From the NCBI GenBank assembly GCA_963204745.1, contig CAUJHF010000063.1, forward strand, positions 1 to 64,000: DNA of 64,000 nucleotides, read 5' to 3'. Origin of the DNA: Pseudomonadota bacterium (lineage in GTDB: Bacteria > Pseudomonadota > Gammaproteobacteria > Steroidobacterales > GCA-2729495). A program made the translations under genes and the position numbers. The notes under the pieces are model-generated. The model was not told where the DNA came from and made no database searches. It was given only the letters and a program-made list of their open reading frames with translations. Shown here in pieces: positions 39,781 through 48,718 of this stretch (position 1 is the stretch's first letter; every line of letters starts with the position of its first letter).

Positions 39781-40686
39781 ATGGCCCGGCCCCGCATCAG
39801 CCTCCCGGCATTTCTGGTTGCGGGGCGAAGGGGGTCTTGCTGGAGGGCATTTGCGCTCGCGCTGCTGGCCAGCCTGGTACTCGCCGCTTGTGTGACGCGT
39901 ATCGCCTATGGCCAGCTCGACTGGCTGACACGATGGTATGTCAACAGCTACTTTGACCTGAATGACAGTCAGGAGCAGCTGGCCCGCAAGATTATAGGAC
40001 GCAATCTCGCCTGGCACCGGGCTACCCAGCTGCCGCTCTACGCTGAATACATTCGCGATCTGCGCGCCGGACTTGGCGGTCCGGTGAGCGCGGAATTCAT
40101 CGCGCAACAGTACGGGACCACGCTGGTGCTCTGGGATCAGAGCCTCAGACACATGTCACCCGATATTGCGCGGCTGCTGGTGACGCTGAGTGACGAGCAG
40201 CTCAGCGGCTTCTTTGCCGAGCTTGAGGAGCGGAATGCAGAACTCAGAGAGGAATACTCCGGGCACAACCCGGAGGCCAGACGCAAGAAGCAGGACCGCA
40301 GTATCCTGCGTGCGTTCCGCTGGTTTAGCGGCTCTCTGAGCCGCGATCAGGAGGCGGTGGTCAAATCCTATAGCGCAGAAATGCATGATCTCACCGAGCA
40401 GTGGCTCGGGCGGCGTGTAGCCTGGCAAGCCGCTTTCCGCGAACTGCTGGAAAACCGGTCAGGAAATGCGGATTTCGGGACCCGGCTCATGGCGCTGCTG
40501 CTGGATCCAAACCAGTTCGACAGTCCGGAATATCGGCAGCTCGTGGCGGCCAACCGGGCAATAGTCTTTGCCATGGTTGCGGATGTACTGTCGTCCAGCA
40601 GCCCGAAACAGCGCAGGCATCTGGATGATCGCCTGTCCGGCCTCGCGGCAGATTTTGATGAGCTTGCCCGTGCCCCTGCCAGGTAG
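39781..40686 (+). CDS. DUF6279 family lipoprotein
   Basis: A 301-residue protein with a signal peptide ending LVLAAC, a lipobox, so probably a lipoprotein. The mature part begins with TRIAYGQLDWLTRWYVNSYFDL, the pattern of DUF6279 proteins, and is almost wholly helical with many charged residues (FFAELEERNAELREEYSGH). Function unknown. The first 25 residues before the hydrophobic core are long and basic for a signal peptide, so a later start is possible. It follows purA by 13 bases and may share its transcript. Confidence 0.8.
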   Translation: MARPRISLPAFLVAGRRGSCWRAFALALLASLVLAACVTRIAYGQLDWLTRWYVNSYFDLNDSQEQLARKIIGRNLAWHRATQLPLYAEYIRDLRAGLGGPVSAEFIAQQYGTTLVLWDQSLRHMSPDIARLLVTLSDEQLSGFFAELEERNAELREEYSGHNPEARRKKQDRSILRAFRWFSGSLSRDQEAVVKSYSAEMHDLTEQWLGRRVAWQAAFRELLENRSGNADFGTRLMALLLDPNQFDSPEYRQLVAANRAIVFAMVADVLSSSSPKQRRHLDDRLSGLAADFDELARAPAR

Positions 40687-40725
40687 CACCAAATAGCGGA
40701 TGATGCTGACAGGGGGCATGGAAGC

Positions 40726-40812
40726 TGGTGCCCAGGAGAGGACTTGAACCTCCACTACCTTGCGATAACTAGCACCTGAAGCTAGCGCGTCTACCAATTC
40801 CGCCACCTGGGC
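40726..40812 (-). tRNA. tRNA-Leu (anticodon CAG)
   Basis: An 87-base class II tRNA on the minus strand. The acceptor stem is GCCCAGG/CCTGGGC with discriminator A and an encoded CCA. The anticodon stem CTAGC/GCTAG closes the loop TTCAGGT, giving CAG. The D-arm region (TGGCGGAATTGGTAGACGCG) and long variable arm are typical of tRNA-Leu. It lies between the DUF6279 gene and rnr, antisense to both. Confidence 0.96.
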
Positions 40813-40898
40813 TTCGGTGGGCAGGCTGAAAGAGTGCGGCAATTTAAAGGCAGCCTGTATGCTTGTCAAACTTGGGTGAAAAGTTCCGGCAAGATCAG

Positions 40899-43136
40899 AT
40901 GAAGAAAAAACGTAACAAGGGTGCTCCGGCGGCAAGGCCAGCCGTGCCTGCTCGCAGTTATCGTCATCCGGTTCCGGGGCCAAATGAGCTGCTCGCGCTC
41001 CTGCGTCAAAAGGGCGTGCCGATGACGCTTGATGCGCTGGCTGCCGAGTTGGGTAAACCCGAAAAGCGTGAGTTGCAGAGCCTCCGGCGCCGGCTCGATG
41101 AACTCAAGTCCAGTGGCCAGGTGCACATCAACCGGGCTGGCGAGTATTGCCTCAGTGAAAAGCTCGACCTCGTGGCTGGCACAGTCAGCGCACATCGCGA
41201 TGGATTCGGTTTTCTCATTCCCGACAACGGATCAGTGGATGTCTACCTGTCCGAGGCTGAAATGCGCTCGCTGCTGGATGGCGACCGGGTGGTTGTGCGG
41301 GTTACCTCGCAAGGCCGCGGCGGTCGCTGCAGCGGGACTGTGGTTGAGATACTCACCCGCGCCCGTACCAGTGTGGTTGGCCGCTATCAGCGCGAACACG
41401 GTATCGGCTGGGTGATCGGTTCGGGCCGCTCTGCGCACCACTTTATCGTGCCTGACCGCTATCGCTCGGGCGCGCAGCCGGGTCAGCTCGTCAAGCTGGA
41501 GATCATGGAATATCCGGCACCCAGCCGCGAGGCCCAGGGAAAAATCATCCGGGTTCTTGGCGAGCCGACCGACCCACGCGTGCTGACCGAAGCGGCAATC
41601 GAGATGTTCAATCTGCCGTCAGCATGGCCGGCAGCTGTCACAAAGGCCGCCCATCATTTCGGTGCAGATGTCGGGGATGGTGAAGGTGCCGGCCGCACCG
41701 ACCTGCGCAAGCTGCCGCTGGTGACCATCGACGGCGAGGATGCCCGCGACTTCGACGATGCTGTCTATGCTGAGCCAGCGGGTGAGGGCTGGCGGCTGAT
41801 CGTGGCGATTGCCGACGTGTCGCACTACATCCGTAAATCCGATCCAATAGATGTCGAGGCGCGCCGTCGCGGAACGTCGGTATATTTTCCCGACCGGGTC
41901 GTGCCCATGTTGCCGGAAGCGCTCTCCAACGAGCTCTGCTCGCTGAAGCCGCAGGTGGATCGCCTGTGTATGGTCTGTGAAATGCAGATTGACAGACGTG
42001 GTGGCGTGACCGGCGCGAAGTTTTACCGGGCAGTCATGCACTCACACGCGAGACTGACCTACAACCAGGTCGATGCGATGCATCGGGGTGCGGATCCCGC
42101 GGGGTATGCGCACATCCGGCGACTGGGCCCGGTGATCGAGAATCTGTACGGTGTCTACAAGGCTCTTGCCATTGCACGGGTCCGGCGCGGTGCGCTGGAT
42201 CTGGATCTGCCCGAAGTCAGGATTGAGCTGGATGAATCGGGCGCAATTTCCGGAGTGGCTTCGCGACTGCGTAACGATGCGCATCGTCTGATCGAGGAAT
42301 GCATGATCGCCGCGAATGTCGAGGCGGCGCGTTATCTGGGTCGCCACCGGATTGCGACCTTGTACCGCGTACACAATGGTCCGGAAGGGGACAAGCTGGA
42401 GGAGCTGCGACTGTTGTTCCAGAGTCTGGGAGTGCCGATGCCCGATACGGCTCGGACTCGTCCGCGCGAGATCAATCGCGGCTTGCAGGCGCTCCGTGAC
42501 CGGCCGGATTTCCCGATGCTGGCCACCGCGGTACTGCGCAGCATGACGCAGGCGGTCTATCAGCCGGTAAACAACGGACACTTTGGCCTGGCTCTGACGG
42601 CATACGCCCATTTCACCTCGCCGATTCGTCGCTATCCAGATCTGCTCGTGCACCGCGCGATCGGTCATCTGCTCGATGGCGGCAAGCCGGGTGCATTCAG
42701 CTATGACGGACCCGCAATGGAGCAACTGGGCAAGAACACCTCGATGCAGGAGCGCCGTGCGGACGAGGCGACGCGCTATGTTGATGCGCGCTGCAAGTGC
42801 CTGTTCATGCAGCACCGTGTCGGTGAAGTGCTCGATGGTGTGGTTACCGGCGTTACCCACTTCGGCCTGTTTGTGATGCTGCGCGAGCTTTTCGTCGACG
42901 GGCTGATCCATGTGTCCAATCTGCCAAATGATTATTACCATCTGGAGCCTGGCGGGCTGGGACTGAAGGGTGAAAGAACCGGACGTCTGTTCTCGCTTGG
43001 TGAGGACCTGCGTGTGCGGGTGGCGCGTGTCGATCCTGAGGAAGCAAAGATCGATCTTGCCCTGGAATCGCAGCCGGCTGCCGCCGGGCAGGCAGGGTCG
43101 CGTAAAGCCTCCAGGCCTGGCAAGAAACGGCACTGA
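40899..43136 (+). CDS. rnr: ribonuclease R
   Basis: RNase R is a 3'-5' exoribonuclease that degrades structured RNA and works in trans-translation. The 745-residue protein has an N-terminal helix-turn-helix-like domain, two cold-shock domains, the RNB catalytic domain with IDGEDARDFDDAVYAE (metal-binding Asp residues), AHFTSPIRRYPDLLVHRAIG, and a C-terminal S1 domain (GVVTGVTHFGLFVML). A TTG 36 bases upstream is an alternative start. The basic C-terminal tail is short. rlmB follows after 37 bases. Confidence 0.95.
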   Translation: MKKKRNKGAPAARPAVPARSYRHPVPGPNELLALLRQKGVPMTLDALAAELGKPEKRELQSLRRRLDELKSSGQVHINRAGEYCLSEKLDLVAGTVSAHRDGFGFLIPDNGSVDVYLSEAEMRSLLDGDRVVVRVTSQGRGGRCSGTVVEILTRARTSVVGRYQREHGIGWVIGSGRSAHHFIVPDRYRSGAQPGQLVKLEIMEYPAPSREAQGKIIRVLGEPTDPRVLTEAAIEMFNLPSAWPAAVTKAAHHFGADVGDGEGAGRTDLRKLPLVTIDGEDARDFDDAVYAEPAGEGWRLIVAIADVSHYIRKSDPIDVEARRRGTSVYFPDRVVPMLPEALSNELCSLKPQVDRLCMVCEMQIDRRGGVTGAKFYRAVMHSHARLTYNQVDAMHRGADPAGYAHIRRLGPVIENLYGVYKALAIARVRRGALDLDLPEVRIELDESGAISGVASRLRNDAHRLIEECMIAANVEAARYLGRHRIATLYRVHNGPEGDKLEELRLLFQSLGVPMPDTARTRPREINRGLQALRDRPDFPMLATAVLRSMTQAVYQPVNNGHFGLALTAYAHFTSPIRRYPDLLVHRAIGHLLDGGKPGAFSYDGPAMEQLGKNTSMQERRADEATRYVDARCKCLFMQHRVGEVLDGVVTGVTHFGLFVMLRELFVDGLIHVSNLPNDYYHLEPGGLGLKGERTGRLFSLGEDLRVRVARVDPEEAKIDLALESQPAAAGQAGSRKASRPGKKRH

Positions 43137-43173
43137 AGTGGCCATGGACCGGGTCGGGACGGATTGACGAGCT

Positions 43174-43938
43174 ATGACGCCGAGGATTCTTTACGGCATT
43201 CACGCGGTCCGGCAGGTATTGCTGACCCGCCCGGATACGGTTGAATGCGTTTACCTGCAGGCCGACCTGGGCGCTGAGCGCCAGGCACGGCTGGACGAGG
43301 TTTTGCCCAGGGCAAGCCGGGTGCTGCCGGTGTCTGCGGATGAGCTGGAGCGCCTGACGGGCACCGTCAAACATCAGGGCGTTGCGGCGCGCGCCACCGA
43401 ATCCGGTCCCTTGTCTGAATCGGCAGCCCGTGAACTGCTCGCAGCGATTGAACGCCCGCTCGTGCTCGTGCTCGACGGGGTTCAGGATCCACGGAACTTC
43501 GGGGCCTGCCTGCGGGCGGCAGACGGGGCTGGTACTGACCTTGTGGTCGTGGCGCGCAACCGGAACGTTGACCTGACCCCGGTGGTGAGCAAGGTCGCGG
43601 CAGGTGCCGCTGAAAGCCAGGCCATCGCCCAGGTCGGCAATCTGGTCCGCTTTCTGGAAAGCATCAAGGAGCAGGGGCTGTGGATCGTCGGCGCCGATGC
43701 CGAGGCGGGCGAGTCACTGTATGACCTGGACCTGGGCACTGCAGGCACCGCGCTGGTGCTGGGCGGGGAGGGTGAAGGCATGCGCCGCCTGACCCGCGAG
43801 ACCTGTGACTACCTGGTCAGCCTGCCGATGCAGGGCGCCGTCAGCAGCCTGAATGTTGCGGTGGCGGCGGGCATTTGTCTCTATGAATGCGTCCGTCAGC
43901 GCGCTGCGCGGTTGCCGGGAGCCGGTCAGCTCCGGTAG
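43174..43938 (+). CDS. rlmB: 23S rRNA (guanosine-2251-2'-O)-methyltransferase
   Basis: RlmB methylates the 2'-hydroxyl of G2251 in the P loop of 23S rRNA. The 254-residue SpoU-family protein has the knotted-domain motifs LDGVQDPRNFGACLRAADG (motif 1), VLGGEGEGMRRLTRETCD (motif 2) and LPMQGAVSSLNVAVAAGICL (motif 3). The N-terminal substrate domain starts ILYGIHAVRQVL. It follows rnr, as in E. coli. Confidence 0.96.
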   Translation: MTPRILYGIHAVRQVLLTRPDTVECVYLQADLGAERQARLDEVLPRASRVLPVSADELERLTGTVKHQGVAARATESGPLSESAARELLAAIERPLVLVLDGVQDPRNFGACLRAADGAGTDLVVVARNRNVDLTPVVSKVAAGAAESQAIAQVGNLVRFLESIKEQGLWIVGADAEAGESLYDLDLGTAGTALVLGGEGEGMRRLTRETCDYLVSLPMQGAVSSLNVAVAAGICLYECVRQRAARLPGAGQLR

Positions 43939-44046
43939 GATGCGCCACCCGGACAACGGCTGCCGCACCACAGGGTCGGGCCAGCTGCACTGACCGGTCC
44001 TTGCCACACCACATGGATGGGTGGCTGTAATCCACGAGGAGATAAC
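43939..44046 (+). promoter_or_regulatory. rpsF leader
   Basis: The 108 bases between rlmB and rpsF include a GAGGAG ribosome-binding site six bases before the ATG and, just before it, CCAC...GTGG that can pair into a short stem. Many bacteria have an S6:S18-binding element in the rpsF leader; this position suits one, but I could not match the known motif with confidence. Confidence 0.3.
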
Positions 44047-44481
44047 ATGCGTCACTATGAAATTGTCGTGCTCGTTCATCCTGACCAGAGCGAGCAGGTC
44101 CCTGCGATGCTCGAGCGCTATCGCACAATGATCGCCGCCGGTAGCGGTAACGTACACCGTGTCGAAGACTGGGGCCGGCGCCAGCTGGCGCACTCGATAC
44201 ACAAGGTCCACAAAGCCCATTACCTCTTGATGAACATCGAGTGTGGCCAGGAGACATTGGCTGAACTCGTCGGTGCCTTCCGTTTCAGCGACGCCGTGCT
44301 GCGACACCTGGTCATGCAACGTGATGAAGCTGTAACCGACCCTTCGCCGCTGGTAAAAGCAGCTGAGGAAACCGGCCGCCCGGCTGGCGATCGTGGTGAT
44401 GATGCCGATGCGCGCGTACCCGCTGGCAACGCCGATGATGGCGATGACACGGACGGGGATACGGCTGCGGACGCAGTCTGA
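44047..44481 (+). CDS. rpsF: 30S ribosomal protein S6
   Basis: S6 binds 16S rRNA with S18 in the platform. The 144-residue protein has the family core, [19 protein letters not shown] to [10 protein letters not shown], followed by an unusually long acidic tail (about residues 105-144) rich in Asp and Gly. The ATG with GAGGAG was chosen over an in-frame start ten codons earlier. It leads the rpsF-rpsR operon. Confidence 0.95.
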   Translation: MRHYEIVVLVHPDQSEQVPAMLERYRTMIAAGSGNVHRVEDWGRRQLAHSIHKVHKAHYLLMNIECGQETLAELVGAFRFSDAVLRHLVMQRDEAVTDPSPLVKAAEETGRPAGDRGDDADARVPAGNADDGDDTDGDTAADAV

Positions 44482-44519
44482 GTGCCATCGGGTATCTGGT
44501 TCGAATTGAGGGCAGTAAA

Positions 44520-44744
44520 ATGAGCAAGTATTTTCGGCGTCGCAAGTTCTGCAAGTTCACGGCTGAGGGCGTCAAGGAGATCGATTACAAGGATCTCGAA
44601 ACCCTGCGGGCCTATGTGACCGAGACCGGCAAAATCGTCCCGAGCCGGATTACCGGCACGAAGTCGCGTTATCAGCGCCAGCTGGCTGCCGCCGTAAAGC
44701 GGGCCCGGTTCCTGGCCTTGCTGCCATATACAGACAAGCACTGA
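44520..44744 (+). CDS. rpsR: 30S ribosomal protein S18
   Basis: S18 partners S6 on the small subunit. The 74-residue protein begins [24 protein letters not shown] and has [30 protein letters not shown], all canonical. The RKFC Cys is the conserved one near the N-terminus. In this order it would be N-acetylated by RimI, whose gene is elsewhere in the window, if position 2 (Ser here) is accepted; E. coli S18 has Ala there. Confidence 0.97.
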   Translation: MSKYFRRRKFCKFTAEGVKEIDYKDLETLRAYVTETGKIVPSRITGTKSRYQRQLAAAVKRARFLALLPYTDKH

Positions 44745-44756
44745 TACTGATCCGCA

Positions 44757-44785
44757 GCGCCGCTACTGGGCGTCAGTAGCGGTGC
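44757..44785 (+). promoter_or_regulatory. 12-bp hairpin between rpsR and the DUF2232 gene
   Basis: GCGCCGCTACTG (44757-44768), loop GGCGT, CAGTAGCGGTGC (44774-44785) form a 12-pair stem with one G-U pair. No U run follows, so it is not a rho-independent terminator. It ends 11 bases before the likely ATG of the next gene and covers an upstream in-frame GTG, so it could block or process the message between a ribosomal gene and a membrane-protein gene. Confidence 0.6.
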
Positions 44786-44796
44786 CGTATCCGGTG

Positions 44797-45681
44797 ATGA
44801 CTCGTCTGGCCAACTGGCTAAGCAGCAATCGGCGGTCGCGTATTTTCCTGGTCGCTGGCACCCTGCTGCTGCCGCTGGTCAATCTGTTCAGTGGGGCGGT
44901 AGTGGCCATGACTGCCGCAACGCTCGGCTGGCGCGTGGCCCTCACCGATTGCCTGGCCGGCGTCGGTATTCTCGTCGTGCTGCTCGCGCTCAGCGGTGGT
45001 CCCTGGGACTCGGCTGTGGTCGGTGCGCTGACGATGTGGGCCGGGGCGCTGCTGGGTGGACATTTGCTCGGCCGGACCGGTTCATTTGATCTGGCGGTGC
45101 AGCTGCTGGTGGCGGTCGCCGTAATCGCGGTATTTCTCAGCTGCCTCGTATTGCCGGATGCGCGCAGCTACTGGTTGCCGGTACTTGAGCAGCTGATCCG
45201 CTCGGCCGGACTGCCGCAGAATGAAGGTTTGCCCGCAGACTGGCTGGGACGCCTCGCCGCCCTGATGTATGGCGTGATTGCAGCCAGCGTGCTGATGAGT
45301 GTCCTGATCGCGCTGCTGCTCGGCGGATCGCTGGCCGTCAGCGGGGACCGCGCGGGCTGGCGCAGGCAGGTACTGCAATTGCGGCTGGGTCGGGCACTGA
45401 CTGCTGCAGTGCTGGTGGGATTGGCGGCAATCGGCTTGGGATTGAAAGATGCGGGTACCGGCGTATTGCTGGTATTGGCGACGGGGTTTGTGGCGCAGGG
45501 GCTGGCGGTCTTGCACTGGACGGCTGATCACTACCGCTGGCCGCGGTTCTGGTCAGTGGTGCTGTATGGCCCCCTGATGTTAAGTGCCTCACTGGCGGGG
45601 TTGCTGCTGGTCGGGCTGATGACGGTTGGAATCGTTGACAACCTGATCAGTCTGCGCCGAAGCAGGACGAATGTGGTTTAA
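44797..45681 (+). CDS. DUF2232-like polytopic membrane protein
   Basis: A membrane protein of about 294 residues with some eight hydrophobic helices and few charged loops, fitting the DUF2232/YybS-like proteins encoded between rpsR and rplI in several gammaproteobacteria. Function unknown. The ATG reading MTRLANWLSSNRR was chosen; a GTG 15 bases upstream lies inside the hairpin described separately. No clear Shine-Dalgarno sequence. The stop TAA is followed by another hairpin before rplI. Confidence 0.72.
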   Translation: MTRLANWLSSNRRSRIFLVAGTLLLPLVNLFSGAVVAMTAATLGWRVALTDCLAGVGILVVLLALSGGPWDSAVVGALTMWAGALLGGHLLGRTGSFDLAVQLLVAVAVIAVFLSCLVLPDARSYWLPVLEQLIRSAGLPQNEGLPADWLGRLAALMYGVIAASVLMSVLIALLLGGSLAVSGDRAGWRRQVLQLRLGRALTAAVLVGLAAIGLGLKDAGTGVLLVLATGFVAQGLAVLHWTADHYRWPRFWSVVLYGPLMLSASLAGLLLVGLMTVGIVDNLISLRRSRTNVV

Positions 45682-45683
45682 TA

Positions 45684-45699
45684 CGCGCCCCTCGGCGCG
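45684..45699 (+). promoter_or_regulatory. short GC hairpin upstream of rplI
   Basis: CGCGCC-CCTC-GGCGCG, a perfect six-pair stem with a four-base loop, sits three bases after the stop of the membrane-protein gene and 29 bases before the rplI ATG. TACG and CGTA flank it and could extend the pairing. No U run. It may stabilise or mark the rplI message end. Confidence 0.4.
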
Positions 45700-45727
45700 A
45701 CATGCGTAACGGATAGAGAGCGAAGCA

Positions 45728-46192
45728 ATGGACGTAATTCTGCTTGAGAAGGTTGAGAATCTCGGTGTGATCGGCGATCGCGTCAAGGTCCGGTCCGGGT
45801 ATGGACGGAATTTCCTGCTCCCGCGAGGCAAGGCTACGCTGGCAACGCCGGCTAATATCGCTGTCTTCGAGGCGCGCCGGGCCGACCTGGAGGCGAAGCA
45901 GCAAGATGAACTTGCGGCCGCCCAGACCCGTGCAGCGAACGTGGCCAGGCTGGAAATCCGGCTGGTTGCCAAGGCCGGCACCGAGGGCAAGCTTTATGGT
46001 TCACTGGGCACTGCAGACATCGCCGAGGCCTGTACCACTGCCGGCGTGCTGGTAAAGCGCAGCGAAGTCCGGCTGCCAGATGGCCCGATCCGCACGATCG
46101 GCGAGCACTCGATAGAACTTCATTTTCATTCCGATGTAAATGCCGTGATCCGTATCAGCGTTGTTGCCGAGGAAGCCCCGGCACAAGGCTGA
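45728..46192 (+). CDS. rplI: 50S ribosomal protein L9
   Basis: L9 binds 23S rRNA near the L1 stalk. The 154-residue protein starts MDVILLEKVENLGVIGDRVKVRSGYGRNFLLPRGKA (only part quoted here matters: the NLG and GYGRNFL signature), has the long connecting helix rich in Ala/Arg/Glu, and a C-terminal domain with GKLYGSLGTADIAEA. Length is slightly above E. coli's 149. dnaB follows after 25 bases. Confidence 0.96.
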   Translation: MDVILLEKVENLGVIGDRVKVRSGYGRNFLLPRGKATLATPANIAVFEARRADLEAKQQDELAAAQTRAANVARLEIRLVAKAGTEGKLYGSLGTADIAEACTTAGVLVKRSEVRLPDGPIRTIGEHSIELHFHSDVNAVIRISVVAEEAPAQG

Positions 46193-46217
46193 GTCAGTAG
46201 CGGCGAAGGGGGCAGAC

Positions 46218-47600
46218 GTGGCGACTTCTGGTCCCCGGCGCGAAGCGGGGGCGTTGGCGGAACTGCCGGTACCTCCAAGCTCCATCCAGGCGGAGCAGGC
46301 CCTGTTGGGCGGCCTGATGCTCGACAACAGCAGTTGGGACCGGATCGCCGATCTGGTCAGTTCGGCCGATTTCTTCCGTCCGGACCACCGCCTGATCTTT
46401 GCCGCCGTCCAGGAGCTTTCCGAACGTGGCCAGCCGGCAGACCCGGTAACCCTGTCGGCCCATCTGGCATCGCGTGGTGAGCTGGCCGATGCCGGCAGCA
46501 CCGCCTATCTCAGCGAACTCGTCAACGACACGCCGAGTGCGGCCAATGTCGCCAATTACGCACGGATCATTCATGAGCGTGCGCTGCTCAGACGCCTGAT
46601 CGAGGTCGGCAATGACATTGCCGGGCTTGCCTACCGTCCCGAAGGCCGTCCGATTACCGAACTGGTCGATGAAGCGGAACGTCGCGTTTTCGAGATCGCC
46701 GAACGCGGTCAACGCCGCGGATCAGGGTTCGTGCGTCTGAGTGAGGTGCTGACCGGTACGGTTGAGCGCCTGGATCTGCTGCACCAGTCGCCGGGTGCGA
46801 TCACGGGTCTGCCTACGGGCTTCAACAAGCTGGACGAATTTACCGCCGGGCTGCAGGGCGGTGACCTGATCATCATTGCCGGGCGCCCGTCGATGGGCAA
46901 GACTTCTTTTGCGCTGAATATCGCCGAGAATGCGGCTCTGGGTGCGCGCAAGTCGGCAGCTGTATTCAGTATGGAAATGTCAGTCGAGCAGCTCGCTTTC
47001 CGTATGGTGTCCTCCCTGGGTCGCGTAGACCAGTCGCATCTGCGTAACGGACGGTTCAGTGACGACGACTGGCCGCGTATAAACGGCGCGATTCAGCAGA
47101 TGCAGGAAGCGCCGATCTATATCGATGACACGCCCGCGATGACGCCAACCGAAGTCAGGGCGCGGGCCCGGCGTCTGCAGCGGGAGCGCGGACTCGACCT
47201 GATCGTCGTCGACTATCTGCAGCTGATGCGCGTCGCTGGTGCTTCCGAGAACCGCGCTACCGAGATCTCGGAGATTTCCCGCGGGCTAAAGGCGCTGGCG
47301 CGTGAGCTGAATGTGCCGATCATCGCTCTCTCCCAGTTGAATCGAAGTGTCGAGTCGCGTACCGACAAAAAGCCGGTGATGTCCGACCTGCGTGAATCGG
47401 GTGCAATCGAGCAGGATGCAGACCTGATTCTTTTCATCTATCGGGATGAGGTCTATAACTCCGACAGTCCGCGCAAAGGTATCGCGGACATTCATATCGC
47501 GAAACAGCGAAATGGACCGATCGGCGAGTTTCCGCTGACTTTCCTCGGCCGCTTCACCAAGTTCGAAAACTATGCGCCTGAAGTCGAGGGGTTCAGGTGA
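46218..47600 (+). CDS. dnaB: replicative DNA helicase DnaB
   Basis: DnaB is the hexameric 5'-3' fork helicase. The 460-residue protein has the N-terminal primase-contact domain (PPSSIQAEQALLGGLMLDN), a linker, and the RecA-like domain with Walker A IIAGRPSMGKTSFALNIAEN, FSMEMSVEQLAFRM, and VDYLQLM. The GTG was chosen for its AAGGGGG site five bases upstream; an in-frame ATG earlier overlaps rplI. The stop overlaps the alr start (GTGA). Confidence 0.96.
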   Translation: MATSGPRREAGALAELPVPPSSIQAEQALLGGLMLDNSSWDRIADLVSSADFFRPDHRLIFAAVQELSERGQPADPVTLSAHLASRGELADAGSTAYLSELVNDTPSAANVANYARIIHERALLRRLIEVGNDIAGLAYRPEGRPITELVDEAERRVFEIAERGQRRGSGFVRLSEVLTGTVERLDLLHQSPGAITGLPTGFNKLDEFTAGLQGGDLIIIAGRPSMGKTSFALNIAENAALGARKSAAVFSMEMSVEQLAFRMVSSLGRVDQSHLRNGRFSDDDWPRINGAIQQMQEAPIYIDDTPAMTPTEVRARARRLQRERGLDLIVVDYLQLMRVAGASENRATEISEISRGLKALARELNVPIIALSQLNRSVESRTDKKPVMSDLRESGAIEQDADLILFIYRDEVYNSDSPRKGIADIHIAKQRNGPIGEFPLTFLGRFTKFENYAPEVEGFR

Positions 47601-48706
47601 CTCTGGCGCCGGTCGCAGTGATTCGCCCGGCCGCACTGCGCAGTAACCTCCAGCAAGTCCGTCTGGCTGCCCCGGGTTGTCCCGTGCTGGCGGTCATCAA
47701 GGCGAATGCCTATGGGCACGGCCTGATCCAGGTTGCGCGCATACTCGAGTCCGCCGATGCGTTTGCAGTCGCCCGGCTCGAAGAAGCGGTACAGCTGCGA
47801 GAGGCAGGTATCCGCAAACGTCTGGTGATACTCGGTGGCTGCATGGCTGTGGAGGAAATGCGTACCGCTGCGGATCTTGCCATCGATATCGTGGTGCATG
47901 CGCCGGAGCAGCTGGTACTGCTGGAGCAGTCAGGCGGCACCGCGCCGGTCTGGTGCTGGCTCAAGGTTGATACCGGTATGTCGCGCCTTGGCCTGCCTGC
48001 CTCCGCCGTGCCGGACGCGATTACCCGTCTGAACCAGTGTCCGGCCGTCAGCGGTGTCACGCTGATGAGTCATCTGGCCTGCGCCGACGACCGGCAGGAT
48101 GCCGCGACCAGTGAGCAACTGGAAAACTTTGGAGCACTGCTGAAGAACTGGCGTGGTGATGTGAGTATTGCCAATTCGGCAGCGATACTGCAGTGGCCGG
48201 ACGCGGTGCGAAACAACGGAATACTTCATTACGCCGGGCGTAACTGGGTCAGGCCCGGCCTCATGCTTTTTGGTGCATCGCCGATCCGGTCGCGATCAGC
48301 CGCAGAGCTGGGTTTGCGGCCGGCGATGTCCTTTGAAACGCGGCTGATTTCGGTCAAGCCGGTTCGCAAGGGGCAGCGCGTTGGCTACGGCGGACACTGG
48401 GTGGCGCGACGGGACAGCGTGCTAGGGCTGGCCGCTGCAGGTTATGCGGACGGTTACCCCTGGCATGCCCCCAGCGGTACGCCGGTGGGTATCGGCAACG
48501 CTTTCGGTACCCTGGTCGGCCGGGTATCGATGGACATGATCGGTGTTGATGTCAGCGATATACCGGGTGCGGCTATCGGTGACCGGGTGGTCCTGTGGGG
48601 TGACGGACCGAGTGTGGAAGACGTGGCGGCAGCCGCCAACACCATTCCCTGGACGCTGATGACCGGTATCAACAGACGTGTGGCGGTACGCCTCGAGGCA
48701 GGCTAG
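47597..48706 (+). CDS. alr: alanine racemase
   Basis: Alr interconverts L- and D-alanine for peptidoglycan. The 369-residue PLP enzyme has the PLP-lysine in AVIKANAYGHGLIQVA, the catalytic Tyr in AAAGYADGYPWHAP, and VDTGMSRLG and GRVSMDMIGVDVSD. GTG start overlaps the dnaB stop, a common operon in gammaproteobacteria. Convergent with the FHA gene, 12 bases away. Confidence 0.96.
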   Translation: MTLAPVAVIRPAALRSNLQQVRLAAPGCPVLAVIKANAYGHGLIQVARILESADAFAVARLEEAVQLREAGIRKRLVILGGCMAVEEMRTAADLAIDIVVHAPEQLVLLEQSGGTAPVWCWLKVDTGMSRLGLPASAVPDAITRLNQCPAVSGVTLMSHLACADDRQDAATSEQLENFGALLKNWRGDVSIANSAAILQWPDAVRNNGILHYAGRNWVRPGLMLFGASPIRSRSAAELGLRPAMSFETRLISVKPVRKGQRVGYGGHWVARRDSVLGLAAAGYADGYPWHAPSGTPVGIGNAFGTLVGRVSMDMIGVDVSDIPGAAIGDRVVLWGDGPSVEDVAAAANTIPWTLMTGINRRVAVRLEAG

Positions 48707-48718
48707 ACCGGTCCGACT

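Noticed and set aside
40459..40983. Minus-strand frame containing QVAELVDALASGASYRKVVE-like sequence
   Set aside because: It is a translation through tRNA-Leu, another classic false ORF, and overlaps real genes.
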